A stretch of DNA of 6,966 nucleotides from an uncultured Pseudomonas sp. (GTDB lineage Bacteria > Pseudomonadota > Gammaproteobacteria > Pseudomonadales > Pseudomonadaceae). Under the pieces are notes generated by a model. The model saw only the letters and a program-made list of their open reading frames with translations, was not told where the DNA came from and ran no database searches. Position 1 is the stretch's first letter; each line of letters begins with the position of its first letter. Shown piece by piece: positions 1-5,322 of this stretch. The DNA lies in NCBI GenBank assembly GCA_943914515.1, contig CALUCI010000270.1:1-6966 (forward strand), written 5' to 3'. Position numbers and translations under genes: made by a program.

Positions 1-731
1 ACGCCGCTTCGCTGCCGGTGTGCATGATCCCCAACTGCGCCGCCACCCGTCACGCCCACTTCGTGCTGGACGGCTCCGGCCCGGCCGAACTGGAAGCGCC
101 GTCGCTGGACGCCTACCCGGAAATCGTCTGGGAAGCCGGTCCTTCGGCTCGCCGTGTCAACCTCGACACCCTGACCCCGGAAGACGTGCAGAGCTGGAAA
201 CCGGGCGAGACCATCCTGCTCAACGGCAAGATGCTCACCGGCCGCGACGCTGCGCACAAGCGCATGGTCGAAATGCTCAACCGCGGCGAAGAGTTGCCGG
301 TGGACCTCAAGGGCCGCTTCATCTACTACGTCGGCCCGGTCGATCCGGTCCGCGAAGAAGTGGTTGGCCCTGCTGGCCCGACCACTGCGACCCGCATGGA
401 CAAGTTCACCCGTCAGATCCTCGAGCAGACCGGTCTGCTGGGCATGATCGGCAAATCCGAGCGCGGCCCGACCGCCATCGACGCGATCAAGGACAACAAG
501 GCCGTGTACCTGATGGCCGTCGGCGGCGCTGCCTACCTGGTGGCCCAGGCGATCAAGAAATCCAAGGTGCTGGCGTTTGCCGAACTGGGGATGGAAGCGA
601 TCTACGAGTTCGACGTCAAGGACATGCCTGTGACTGTTGCAGTCGACAGCAAGGGTGAGTCGGTACACATCACTGGCCCTGCGATCTGGCAGAGCAAGAT
701 TGCCGAGAGCCTGGCGGTCGAAGTGAAGTAA
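1..731 (+). CDS. fumA: Class I (iron-sulfur) fumarate hydratase, C-terminal part
   Basis: This is the last 242 codons of a class I fumarase, the oxygen-sensitive [4Fe-4S] enzyme that interconverts fumarate and malate in the cytoplasmic TCA cycle. The reading frame is open from base 3 and ends in TAA at 729-731. The family is usually about 500-550 residues, so roughly half lies upstream of the window. Near the left edge PVCMIPNC (about 15-38) carries the cysteine that, by comparison with E. coli FumA (PVCISCN), should be the third cluster ligand. GPTTATRMD at 375-401 matches the conserved GPTTAGRMD active-site segment of the C-terminal domain. LLNGKMLTGRDAAH and ELGMEAIY are further family blocks. 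The gene is followed by a strong terminator and faces the minus-strand gene series convergently. Nothing looks damaged. Family assignment is secure; the choice of the name fumA rather than fumB is convention. Confidence 0.95.
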   Translation, partial: AASLPVCMIPNCAATRHAHFVLDGSGPAELEAPSLDAYPEIVWEAGPSARRVNLDTLTPEDVQSWKPGETILLNGKMLTGRDAAHKRMVEMLNRGEELPVDLKGRFIYYVGPVDPVREEVVGPAGPTTATRMDKFTRQILEQTGLLGMIGKSERGPTAIDAIKDNKAVYLMAVGGAAYLVAQAIKKSKVLAFAELGMEAIYEFDVKDMPVTVAVDSKGESVHITGPAIWQSKIAESLAVEVK

Positions 732-768
732 AGCGGCAAGCTTGAAGCGGCAAGTTTCAAGTGAAAGC
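731..768. repeat. Short heptad-type repeat downstream of fumA
   Basis: AAGCGGCAAG occurs at 731-740 and again at 745-754, exactly 14 bases apart (two 7-base steps). A decayed third copy (AAGTGAAAGC) begins at 759. The first copy starts on the last base of the fumarase stop codon. Low-complexity 7-base-step tracts of this composition (variants of CTTGAAGC/GGCAAG) are familiar behind Pseudomonas genes. I assign no function. Confidence 0.5.
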
Positions 769-769
769 A

Positions 770-803
770 AAAGCGGCGGGGATTTTCCTCGCCGCTTTTT
801 TTT
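770..803 (+). terminator. Intrinsic terminator of fumA
   Basis: A 13-bp stem pairs 770-782 with 786-798, including one G-T pair (779/789), around a TTT loop. The core is AGCGGCG/CGCCGCT, and eight T residues follow directly at 796-803. It begins 38 bases after the fumarase stop codon. This is a textbook Rho-independent terminator for plus-strand transcription. The A-run at 769-772 gives only a short U tract on the minus strand, so it is a weaker stop for transcripts coming from the RHH gene. Confidence 0.93.
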
Positions 804-820
804 GGCTCTTCACTGGCGTC

Positions 821-858
821 TCGCGGGCAAGCCCGCTCCTACAAGTGCCGGTAGGAGC
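821..858 (-). repeat. REP element with an inverted head sequence
   Basis: Read on the minus strand this is GTAGGAGC followed by the hairpin GCGGGC-TT-GCCCGC, the standard Pseudomonas REP layout (head at 835-842, hairpin at 823-836). A second GTAGGAGC in the opposite orientation lies at 851-858, giving a perfect 8-bp inverted repeat with an 8-base loop. The second copy lacks its own hairpin and looks like a decayed partner. REPs are non-autonomous repeats spread by RAYT-type transposases, none of which is in this window. Confidence 0.8.
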
Positions 859-898
859 AACTGTCTTGTCAAAATCTGAAAGCTTGCGTGTTTAAGTT

Positions 899-984
899 GT
901 GGGAGCTGGCTTGCCAGCGATTGCGTCCGCCCAGGCAGCGACGTCGTGTCTGCCGGCCTCATCGCCGGCAAGACCGGCTCCCAC
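899..984. repeat. REPIN: two REPs in inverted orientation
   Basis: The left REP (899-921) has head GTGGGAGC and hairpin GCTGGC-TT-GCCAGC (905-918). The right REP (961-984) is inverted, with hairpin GCCGG-CAAGA-CCGGC (965-979) and head GCTCCCAC (977-984), the exact reverse complement of the left head. About 39 unrelated bases separate them. This head-to-head arrangement of two REPs is the REPIN form known in Pseudomonas. It lies wholly in the gap between the convergent fumarase and RHH genes. Confidence 0.82.
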
Positions 985-1018
985 GAGATAGTCGTTGCGG
1001 CTGGCAGTTCAGAAAGCC

Positions 1019-1059
1019 GTAGGAGCGGCCGGGCGGCGCTCCGCTTCAGCCGCGAAGCG
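1019..1059 (+). repeat. REP-like palindrome overlapping the end of the RHH gene
   Basis: GTAGGAGCGGCC starts at 1020. A stem pairs 1022-1031 with 1034-1042 (one bulge), and a second small stem-loop follows (CGCTTC 1042-1047 with GAAGCG 1054-1059). The head matches the REPs to its left but the palindrome differs, suggesting another REP class or a decayed copy. The second stem contains the stop codon of the minus-strand RHH gene (1046-1048). The stem-loops could act as a 3' end or RNA-stability element for that transcript; no T-run follows on the minus strand, so intrinsic termination is not supported. Confidence 0.55.
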
Positions 1060-1351
1060 CCATCCGCACCAGTGGCACCGGCTCGGCCACTCGCCTCTGG
1101 CTCAGGTAGCGAATGCAACTGACCCGCAGGAACGACGCGAAGTTGACGACTTCGCCGCGGTACTCCATCACTTCGTCATACAGCTTGCTGATCAACTGGT
1201 TGGTGGTCATGCCATCGACTTCGGCGATTTCCCGCAGCACGTCCCAGAACTGGTTCTCCAGGCGCAAGGTGGTCACTACCCCGCGAATGCGCAGCGAGCG
1301 GCTGCGCGACTCGTAGAGGATCGGGTCCGCTTTGACGTAGAGCTCGCACAT
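1046..1351 (-). CDS. Small ribbon-helix-helix domain protein
   Basis: A 101-residue protein resembling the RHH_4-type ribbon-helix-helix proteins. The core at about residues 23-62 shows a candidate ribbon strand (VVTTLRLEN), a first helix (FWDVLREIAEVDG) and a turn plus second helix (MTTNQLISKLYDEVMEY). A third helical stretch follows at 67-84. RHH proteins usually dimerise and bind operator DNA through the strand, but some of this subfamily have no known target, so transcription regulation is an inference. The start at 1351 is set by AAGGAGG (1356-1362), only 4 bases upstream. A longer frame reading through from about 1618 is antisense-like and has no such signal. The SD begins on the last base of the DJ-1 stop codon, so translation is probably coupled. 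The 3' end reaches into a REP-like palindrome. Confidence 0.85.
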   Translation of the reverse strand: MCELYVKADPILYESRSRSLRIRGVVTTLRLENQFWDVLREIAEVDGMTTNQLISKLYDEVMEYRGEVVNFASFLRVSCIRYLSQRRVAEPVPLVRMALRG

Positions 1352-1355
1352 GGAG

Positions 1356-1362
1356 CCTCCTT
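1356..1362 (-). promoter_or_regulatory. Ribosome binding site of the RHH gene
   Basis: AAGGAGG on the minus strand, 4 bases before the ATG at 1351. Its first base is the last base of the TGA that ends the DJ-1 gene (1364-1362). Ribosomes ending DJ-1 would therefore sit on this site, which supports the short start and translational coupling. Confidence 0.8.
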
Positions 1363-1943
1363 CACAGGGTGATGCGGGTGCCCAGCAGACCGAGGAAACC
1401 GGCCAGCCACGCTGGATGCGCCGGCCAGGCCGGGGCGCTGGCAAGGTTGCCCTGGACGTGGGCGGCAGTGACATCGATCTCGATGTAGCGACCACCGGCC
1501 AGACGCACTTCCGGCGCGCAGGCCGGGTAAGCGCTGCACTCGCGCCCTTCCAGCACGCCCGCGGCCGCCAGCAGTTGCGCACCGTGGCAGACCGCCGCAA
1601 TCGGTTTGCCCGCAGCATCGATGGCCTTGACCAGGTGCAGCACCTGCTCGTTCAACCGCAGGTACTCCGGGGCGCGACCACCGGGAATCACCAGCGCGTC
1701 GTAGTCTTCGGCCTTGACCTGGGCGAAGTCGAAGTTCAGGGCAAAGTTGTGCCCCGGCTTTTCGCTGTAGGTCTGGTCGCCTTCGAAATCATGGATCGCG
1801 GTGCGCACCGACTGCCCGGCCTGCTTGCCCGGACACACCGCATGCACGGTATGGCCAACCATCTGCAGCGCCTGAAACGGCACCATCACTTCGTAGTCTT
1901 CGACGTAATCGCCCACCAGCATGAGAATCTTCTTGGCCGCCAT
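1362..1943 (-). CDS. DJ-1/PfpI family protein
   Basis: A 193-residue cytoplasmic protein of the DJ-1/PfpI superfamily (class I glutamine-amidotransferase-like fold). It opens with the usual first strand (KKILMLVGDYVEDYEV). Residues 84-92 are ALVIPGGRAP, and the nucleophile elbow is AAVCHGAQLL with Cys119 followed by His120. Glu15 is the likely partner that tunes the cysteine, by analogy with PfpI. Related proteins have been called intracellular proteases, chaperones, glyoxalases or deglycases, and the true substrate of this branch cannot be read from sequence. The start is fixed by AAGGAGA at 1951-1957, 7 bases upstream. The gene follows the PLD gene after 99 bp and precedes the RHH gene by 10 bp, so it forms a close pair with the latter. 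Length is normal and no defect is seen. Confidence 0.92.
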   Translation of the reverse strand: MAAKKILMLVGDYVEDYEVMVPFQALQMVGHTVHAVCPGKQAGQSVRTAIHDFEGDQTYSEKPGHNFALNFDFAQVKAEDYDALVIPGGRAPEYLRLNEQVLHLVKAIDAAGKPIAAVCHGAQLLAAAGVLEGRECSAYPACAPEVRLAGGRYIEIDVTAAHVQGNLASAPAWPAHPAWLAGFLGLLGTRITL

Positions 1944-2042
1944 TTCGTTATCTCCTTCGAGTGCTATGGAAAAAACCTACCCGGACACGTTAGTCGGTGA
2001 CGCCCGTCTGTGGGTAATAGGCCGGTACTACAACGGCAGGAA
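1944..2042. other. Gap between the PLD gene and the DJ-1 gene
   Basis: These 99 bases hold the DJ-1 ribosome binding site (AAGGAGA, 1951-1957, minus strand). I found no convincing terminator, REP or -35/-10 pair. The gap is long enough for a separate DJ-1 promoter, but none can be named from the sequence. Confidence 0.4.
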
Positions 2043-3200
2043 TCAGTTGCGCCGGTCGAGCAGGTTGACCACCACCCGGTCCAGCCAGCCCCACACCCGT
2101 TGCTGCACGCGCCGCCAGAGTGGTCGGGCGCGCCAGTCGTTCAGGTCGATTTCCACGCTTTGGGTGAAGTCGCGAATGAAGCTTTCGGTCACCGCCTGGG
2201 TCAGTGCCGGGTCGATCGCCTCGACATTGGCCTCCAGGTTGAAGCGCAGGTTCCAGTGGTCGAAGTTGCACGAGCCGATGCTCACCCAGTCGTCCACCAG
2301 GACCATTTTCAGATGCAGGAAACACGGCTGGAATTCGTAGATCTTCACCCCGGCGCGCAACAACCGCGGGTAATAGCGATGACCGGCATAGCGCACAGAA
2401 GGATGATCGGTACGCGGGCCGGTCAGCAGCAGGCGTACATCGATACCCAGCGAGGCTGCCCGGCGCAGCGAGCGGCGCACCTTCCAGGTCGGCAGAAAGT
2501 ATGGCGTCGCCAGCCAGATCCTGCGTTTGCCGCTGTTCAGCGCGCGCACCAGCGATTGCAGGATGTCGCGGTGCTGGCGGGCGTCGGCGTAGGCCACCCG
2601 GCCCATGCCGGCGCCGCTCGTCGGTGGCCGGGGCAGGCGCTCCAGGCCGAAATGGGTCGGCGGGCGCCAGGCCACCCGTCGCAGGTTGGCCCGCCACTGG
2701 CGGTCGAAGAGCATCTGCCAGTCCGCGACCAGCGGCCCTTCCATGCGCACCATCACTTCGTGCCATTCGCTGATGTTCTCGCCCGGTTGCCAAAACTGAT
2801 CGGTAACCCCGGTGCCGCCGACCCAGGCGAGGTTCTGGTCGACCAGCAACAGCTTGCGGTGGTCGCGGTACAGGTTGCGCACGCCGCGGCGCCAGCGCAG
2901 GCGGTTGTACAACCGCAGCTCGACACCGGCGGCCTGCAGGCGCTGGCGCAGGCTCAGGGTGAACGCCAGCGAGCCGTAGTCATCGAACAGGCAGCGCACC
3001 TGCACGCCGCGCTCGGCGGCAGTCACCAGCGCCTGCACCATCGACTCGGCGCAGGCGCCCGCCTCGACCAGGTACAACTCCAGGTCCACCTGAAATTCGG
3101 CGCGGACGATTGCCGTGAGCATTTGCGGAAAGAAGGCCGGGCCATCGATCAGCAGTTCGAACTGATTGCCGGATCGCCAAGGGAAAACCGGCCCGGCCAT
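2043..3200 (-). CDS. clsB: Two-HKD phospholipase D family protein, cardiolipin synthase B-like
   Basis: A 385-residue protein with two PLD-family HKD motifs: HRKLLLVD (His114, Lys116, Asp121) and HLKMVLVD (His296, Lys298, Asp303), each followed by the usual G(G/S) turn. The N-terminal block WRSGNQFELLIDG...FFP and the segments AAERGVQVRCLFDDYGS and NLEANVEA follow E. coli ClsB (YbhO, 413 residues). It lacks the two N-terminal membrane spans of ClsA-type enzymes. ClsB-type enzymes join phosphatidyl groups to make cardiolipin and can also make phosphatidylglycerol, at the inner membrane; that activity is inferred here. The C-terminal tail is rich in Arg and Trp (about 356-385), which could bind membrane. 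The ATG lies 1 nt after the yceI-like stop and has no clear SD, so it probably depends on translational coupling. A generic PLD-family phosphodiesterase is the main alternative. Confidence 0.88.
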   Translation of the reverse strand: MAGPVFPWRSGNQFELLIDGPAFFPQMLTAIVRAEFQVDLELYLVEAGACAESMVQALVTAAERGVQVRCLFDDYGSLAFTLSLRQRLQAAGVELRLYNRLRWRRGVRNLYRDHRKLLLVDQNLAWVGGTGVTDQFWQPGENISEWHEVMVRMEGPLVADWQMLFDRQWRANLRRVAWRPPTHFGLERLPRPPTSGAGMGRVAYADARQHRDILQSLVRALNSGKRRIWLATPYFLPTWKVRRSLRRAASLGIDVRLLLTGPRTDHPSVRYAGHRYYPRLLRAGVKIYEFQPCFLHLKMVLVDDWVSIGSCNFDHWNLRFNLEANVEAIDPALTQAVTESFIRDFTQSVEIDLNDWRARPLWRRVQQRVWGWLDRVVVNLLDRRN

Positions 3201-3201
3201 G

Positions 3202-3783
3202 TCAGCGCGCCGTGAAGATCAGTACCGCACCCACCGGCACCGACAGATTGATCGACTTCAGCCCGGCCGCCTTGCGCAGGGTTTCCAGCCCCGGGGCCAG
3301 GTCGAAGTGCTCGGCCCGCAGCACCAGCGGCTCCAGGGTCACCACCTGGAAACGTCGCTCATCCAGTCGCGTCGCCAGCAACTGCGCGTTGTAGCTGTGG
3401 GTCTTGCCATGCAGGGTAACCCTCAGGGGCAGGCGCAGTTCGAGCTGGGCACCGTTGGCCAGGTTGTTGATCGGACGCAGGTCGAGCTGGGCCTGGATGG
3501 TCGCTTCGGGGAAGGTCGCGACGTTGAACAGTTCCTTGCGCATGCGCTCGTCGCGCAGCGGGATGCCGCTGCTCACCGACTCCAGCTCCACCTCCAGCTC
3601 GGCCGCGCCCTTGCGGTCGACCTTGCCGTGCAGTACCAGAAAGCGGTGGACTTCGGAGATATCGCCGTTCTTGCTGGAAATGAAGGAAAGCCGCGAAGAC
3701 TCGTTGTCGAGGTACCAGTTGGCCTGGGCTGGAAGGCAGACCACCGCCAGCAGGGCGAGGAAAAGACGAAGCGGGCTGAACAT
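3202..3783 (-). CDS. YceI family exported protein
   Basis: A 193-residue protein with a signal peptide (basic R6, hydrophobic stretch 7-18, AQA at 19-21, likely cleavage before Asn22) and a YceI-like body. It begins WYLDNESSRLSFISSKNG and continues with the characteristic SVSSGIPLRDERM and LFNVATFPEATI segments, then beta strands to the end. YceI proteins are lipocalin-like barrels; characterised relatives bind isoprenoid or other amphiphilic chains in the periplasm. The ligand here is unknown. Cys16 lies inside the signal peptide without a good lipobox, so a lipoprotein is unlikely. The start has AGGA about 6-7 bases upstream. The stop is followed after 1 nt by the ClsB-like gene, which suggests joint production of a lipid-binding protein and a lipid-modifying enzyme. 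Length matches the family. Confidence 0.93.
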   Translation of the reverse strand: MFSPLRLFLALLAVVCLPAQANWYLDNESSRLSFISSKNGDISEVHRFLVLHGKVDRKGAAELEVELESVSSGIPLRDERMRKELFNVATFPEATIQAQLDLRPINNLANGAQLELRLPLRVTLHGKTHSYNAQLLATRLDERRFQVVTLEPLVLRAEHFDLAPGLETLRKAAGLKSINLSVPVGAVLIFTAR

Positions 3784-3828
3784 GCGAAATCCTGAAACAC
3801 TTTGGCCGTCAACCTTACCCGCCCGCCC

Positions 3829-4125
3829 TCATGGCAGCAAGCGACAGCCCTCGTGCACGCCCAGCCATTGCGCGCTGGCGCTGCGGCCAAGACCACGAGC
3901 CTCGACCCGCTTCGCCAGGGGCTCATCGAGCAGCCCGCTGAGTGGCAGGTACTGCTTCACATAGCCCTCGCAATAGCTGGCGGTAAAGCCCATGACGTAG
4001 CGGCACGAGCAATACTCCTTCGCCGAGTACGCACTGAGAATGCCGGGGAAGGCCGTCAACGCCTCACGCTCGCTCCAGCCCCAGGCCAGTGCAGCGAGCA
4101 CGATCAGCAGCAACACGCGCTTCAT
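3829..4125 (-). CDS. Small uncharacterised exported or membrane-anchored protein with CxC motif
   Basis: A 98-residue protein that I cannot assign to a named function. Residues 1-17 (MKRVLLLIVLAALAWGW) form a short basic-hydrophobic N-terminus that could be an uncleaved anchor or a signal peptide; no clear AxA site is visible. The rest is soluble and has four cysteines: C39 and C41 in YCSCRYVMG, C52 in SYCEGY, and C94 near the C-terminus in EGCRLL. The pattern would suit disulfides in the periplasm or a metal site, but neither is shown. The start overlaps the serine hydrolase stop as ATGA (4125-4122), with GGAG at 4133-4136 seven bases upstream. Being real is supported by this overlap, the SD, the N-terminal segment and the tidy cysteine spacing. 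A role beside the hydrolase is inference only. Confidence 0.82.
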   Translation of the reverse strand: MKRVLLLIVLAALAWGWSEREALTAFPGILSAYSAKEYCSCRYVMGFTASYCEGYVKQYLPLSGLLDEPLAKRVEARGLGRSASAQWLGVHEGCRLLP

Positions 4126-5174
4126 CGCTGTACTCCGGCGAATGCAGCCAGGACATGCCGGAGCAGCGTGTTGTGCTGGAAGCTGCCGTCGCGGTCATCG
4201 GCGAAGCGCACCACCACCAGTTTCTGCTGTGGCAGTACGTAGAGCGCCTGGCCCCAGTGGCCCAGGGCGGCGAAGGTGTCTGGCGGGGCGTCGGGCCAGG
4301 GCGATGGCTGGCCCTTTGCACCCTGGTTCAGCCACCAGTGCCCGCCCGGTACGGCCTCGCCGGGCTCGGTGCCGGCCGGGGCGAAGGGGGCGCGATTGAA
4401 CGCCACCCACTGCGCCGGCAGCAGTTGCCGGCCCTGCCAGCGCCCGTCGTCGAGCATCAACTGGCCGATCCTGGCCAACTCGCGGGCGGTCATGTACAGG
4501 TAGGACGACCCGACGAAAGTGCCCTGCGCATCACGCTCCCAGACTGCACGCTGGATACCCAGCGGTTCGAACAATGCCTGCCAGGGGTAATTCGGGTAAC
4601 GCTCGGCACCGACCATTTGCCGCAACGCGGCGGCCAGCACATTGCTGTCGCCGCTTGAATAGTTGAAGCGCTCGCCAGGCGCCGCAGCCGTGCCGTGGGC
4701 TGCGGTAAAGGCCGCCATGTCGGCGCGGCCACGGGTGTAGAGCATGGCCACCACCGAGGATTTCAGCGGTGCGTATTCGTAGTCTTCCTGCCAGTCGAGA
4801 CCACTGGCCCAGTGCAGCAGATCGCGAATCCGCACCTGCGAGTGGGCCTGCATCGGCGGGTAGAAACGTGCGGCGGGATCATCCAGGGTGAAGCGCCCTT
4901 CGGCGAATGCCACACCGAGCACGCAAGCCAGCACGCTCTTGCTGATCGACCAGGTCAGGTGCGGGGTATCCGCGCTACTGGGCGCCGCGTACTGCTCGAA
5001 CAGCACCTCGCCGTCGCGGATCACCAGCAGTGCATCGGTGCGCACGCCCTCACGGCTCTGTTCGTTGCGCGGGGCGAAGGCATAGGCCTGCAACGCGGTG
5101 ACTTCCAGGGCATCGTTTGCCGAAACCGACGTGACGATCGCCAGCCACACAAATCCGAGAATCGCCTTGCCCAT
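4122..5174 (-). CDS. Exported serine hydrolase, class C beta-lactamase/penicillin-binding-protein fold
   Basis: A 350-residue SxxK serine hydrolase (Beta-lactamase/EstB-like family). A signal peptide covers about residues 1-19 (GFVWLAIVTSVSA, likely cut before Asn20). The catalytic motif is SISK (Ser76, Lys79). The second motif is YSS (Tyr172) within FNYSSGDSN, and HWG (306-308) stands where penicillin-binding proteins have KTG, as is common in this family. Members include esterases, D-aminopeptidases and 6-aminohexanoate-dimer hydrolases; the substrate cannot be told. The mature enzyme should act in the periplasm. The start at 5174 has no good SD, yet it is the only Met that gives an intact signal peptide. 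It lies 148 bp after the ACAD-like gene with a REP between, and overlaps the next small gene by 4 bp. A true antibiotic-resistance beta-lactamase is unlikely. Confidence 0.9.
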   Translation of the reverse strand: MGKAILGFVWLAIVTSVSANDALEVTALQAYAFAPRNEQSREGVRTDALLVIRDGEVLFEQYAAPSSADTPHLTWSISKSVLACVLGVAFAEGRFTLDDPAARFYPPMQAHSQVRIRDLLHWASGLDWQEDYEYAPLKSSVVAMLYTRGRADMAAFTAAHGTAAAPGERFNYSSGDSNVLAAALRQMVGAERYPNYPWQALFEPLGIQRAVWERDAQGTFVGSSYLYMTARELARIGQLMLDDGRWQGRQLLPAQWVAFNRAPFAPAGTEPGEAVPGGHWWLNQGAKGQPSPWPDAPPDTFAALGHWGQALYVLPQQKLVVVRFADDRDGSFQHNTLLRHVLAAFAGVQR

Positions 5175-5322
5175 AGCCGTCGCCCGAAACCGTTATCCGG
5201 GCAAGGCTAGCAACGCTTCATGACAACCTTGTGTGGCGTCAGCAAGACTTTGGGGTTGCCCCATCGCTGGCAAGCCAGCTCCTACAGGGGCGGCGTGCGC
5301 AAATACCTGCACCCAAACCGCA
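5175..5322. other. Gap between the ACAD-like gene and the serine hydrolase gene
   Basis: These 148 bases contain one REP element (5263-5287) and, adjoining it, a small perfect hairpin TGGGG-TTG-CCCCA (5251-5263) without a T-run. A TTGTCA (minus strand, 5226-5221) could serve as a -35 box, but no acceptable -10 lies 16-18 bases after it. I therefore do not call a promoter. Confidence 0.45.
5263..5287 (-). repeat. Single REP element
   Basis: On the minus strand the order is head GTAGGAGC (5285-5278) then hairpin GCTGGC-TT-GCCAGC (5279-5266). It is the same class as the copies at 823-842 and 905-918. It starts about 36 bases downstream of the ACAD-like stop codon, where such hairpins often protect mRNA 3' ends or reduce read-through. 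No inverted partner is evident, so it is a solo REP. Confidence 0.8.

Noticed and set aside
1352..1618. An extended N-terminus of the RHH gene starting near 1618.
   Set aside because: The extra residues lie in another frame of the DJ-1 gene and are Arg/Pro-rich. The ATG at 1351 has AAGGAGG next to it.
1944..2042. A promoter for the DJ-1 gene.
   Set aside because: Candidate boxes such as TATTAC or TAACGT have no partner at 16-18 bases; the evidence is too weak to call.
2010..3215. A 401-codon open frame on the plus strand opposite the ClsB-like gene.
   Set aside because: It is the antisense shadow of a GC-rich gene with two intact HKD motifs. Its translation is rich in Gln, His, Ala and Arg, with no recognisable domain and no SD.
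4122..5174. Reading the SxxK hydrolase as an antibiotic-resistance class C beta-lactamase.
   Set aside because: It has SISK, YSS and HWG rather than the AmpC pattern (SxSK, YAN, KTG), there is no ampR-like neighbour, and overall similarity is to the broad esterase/hydrolase group.
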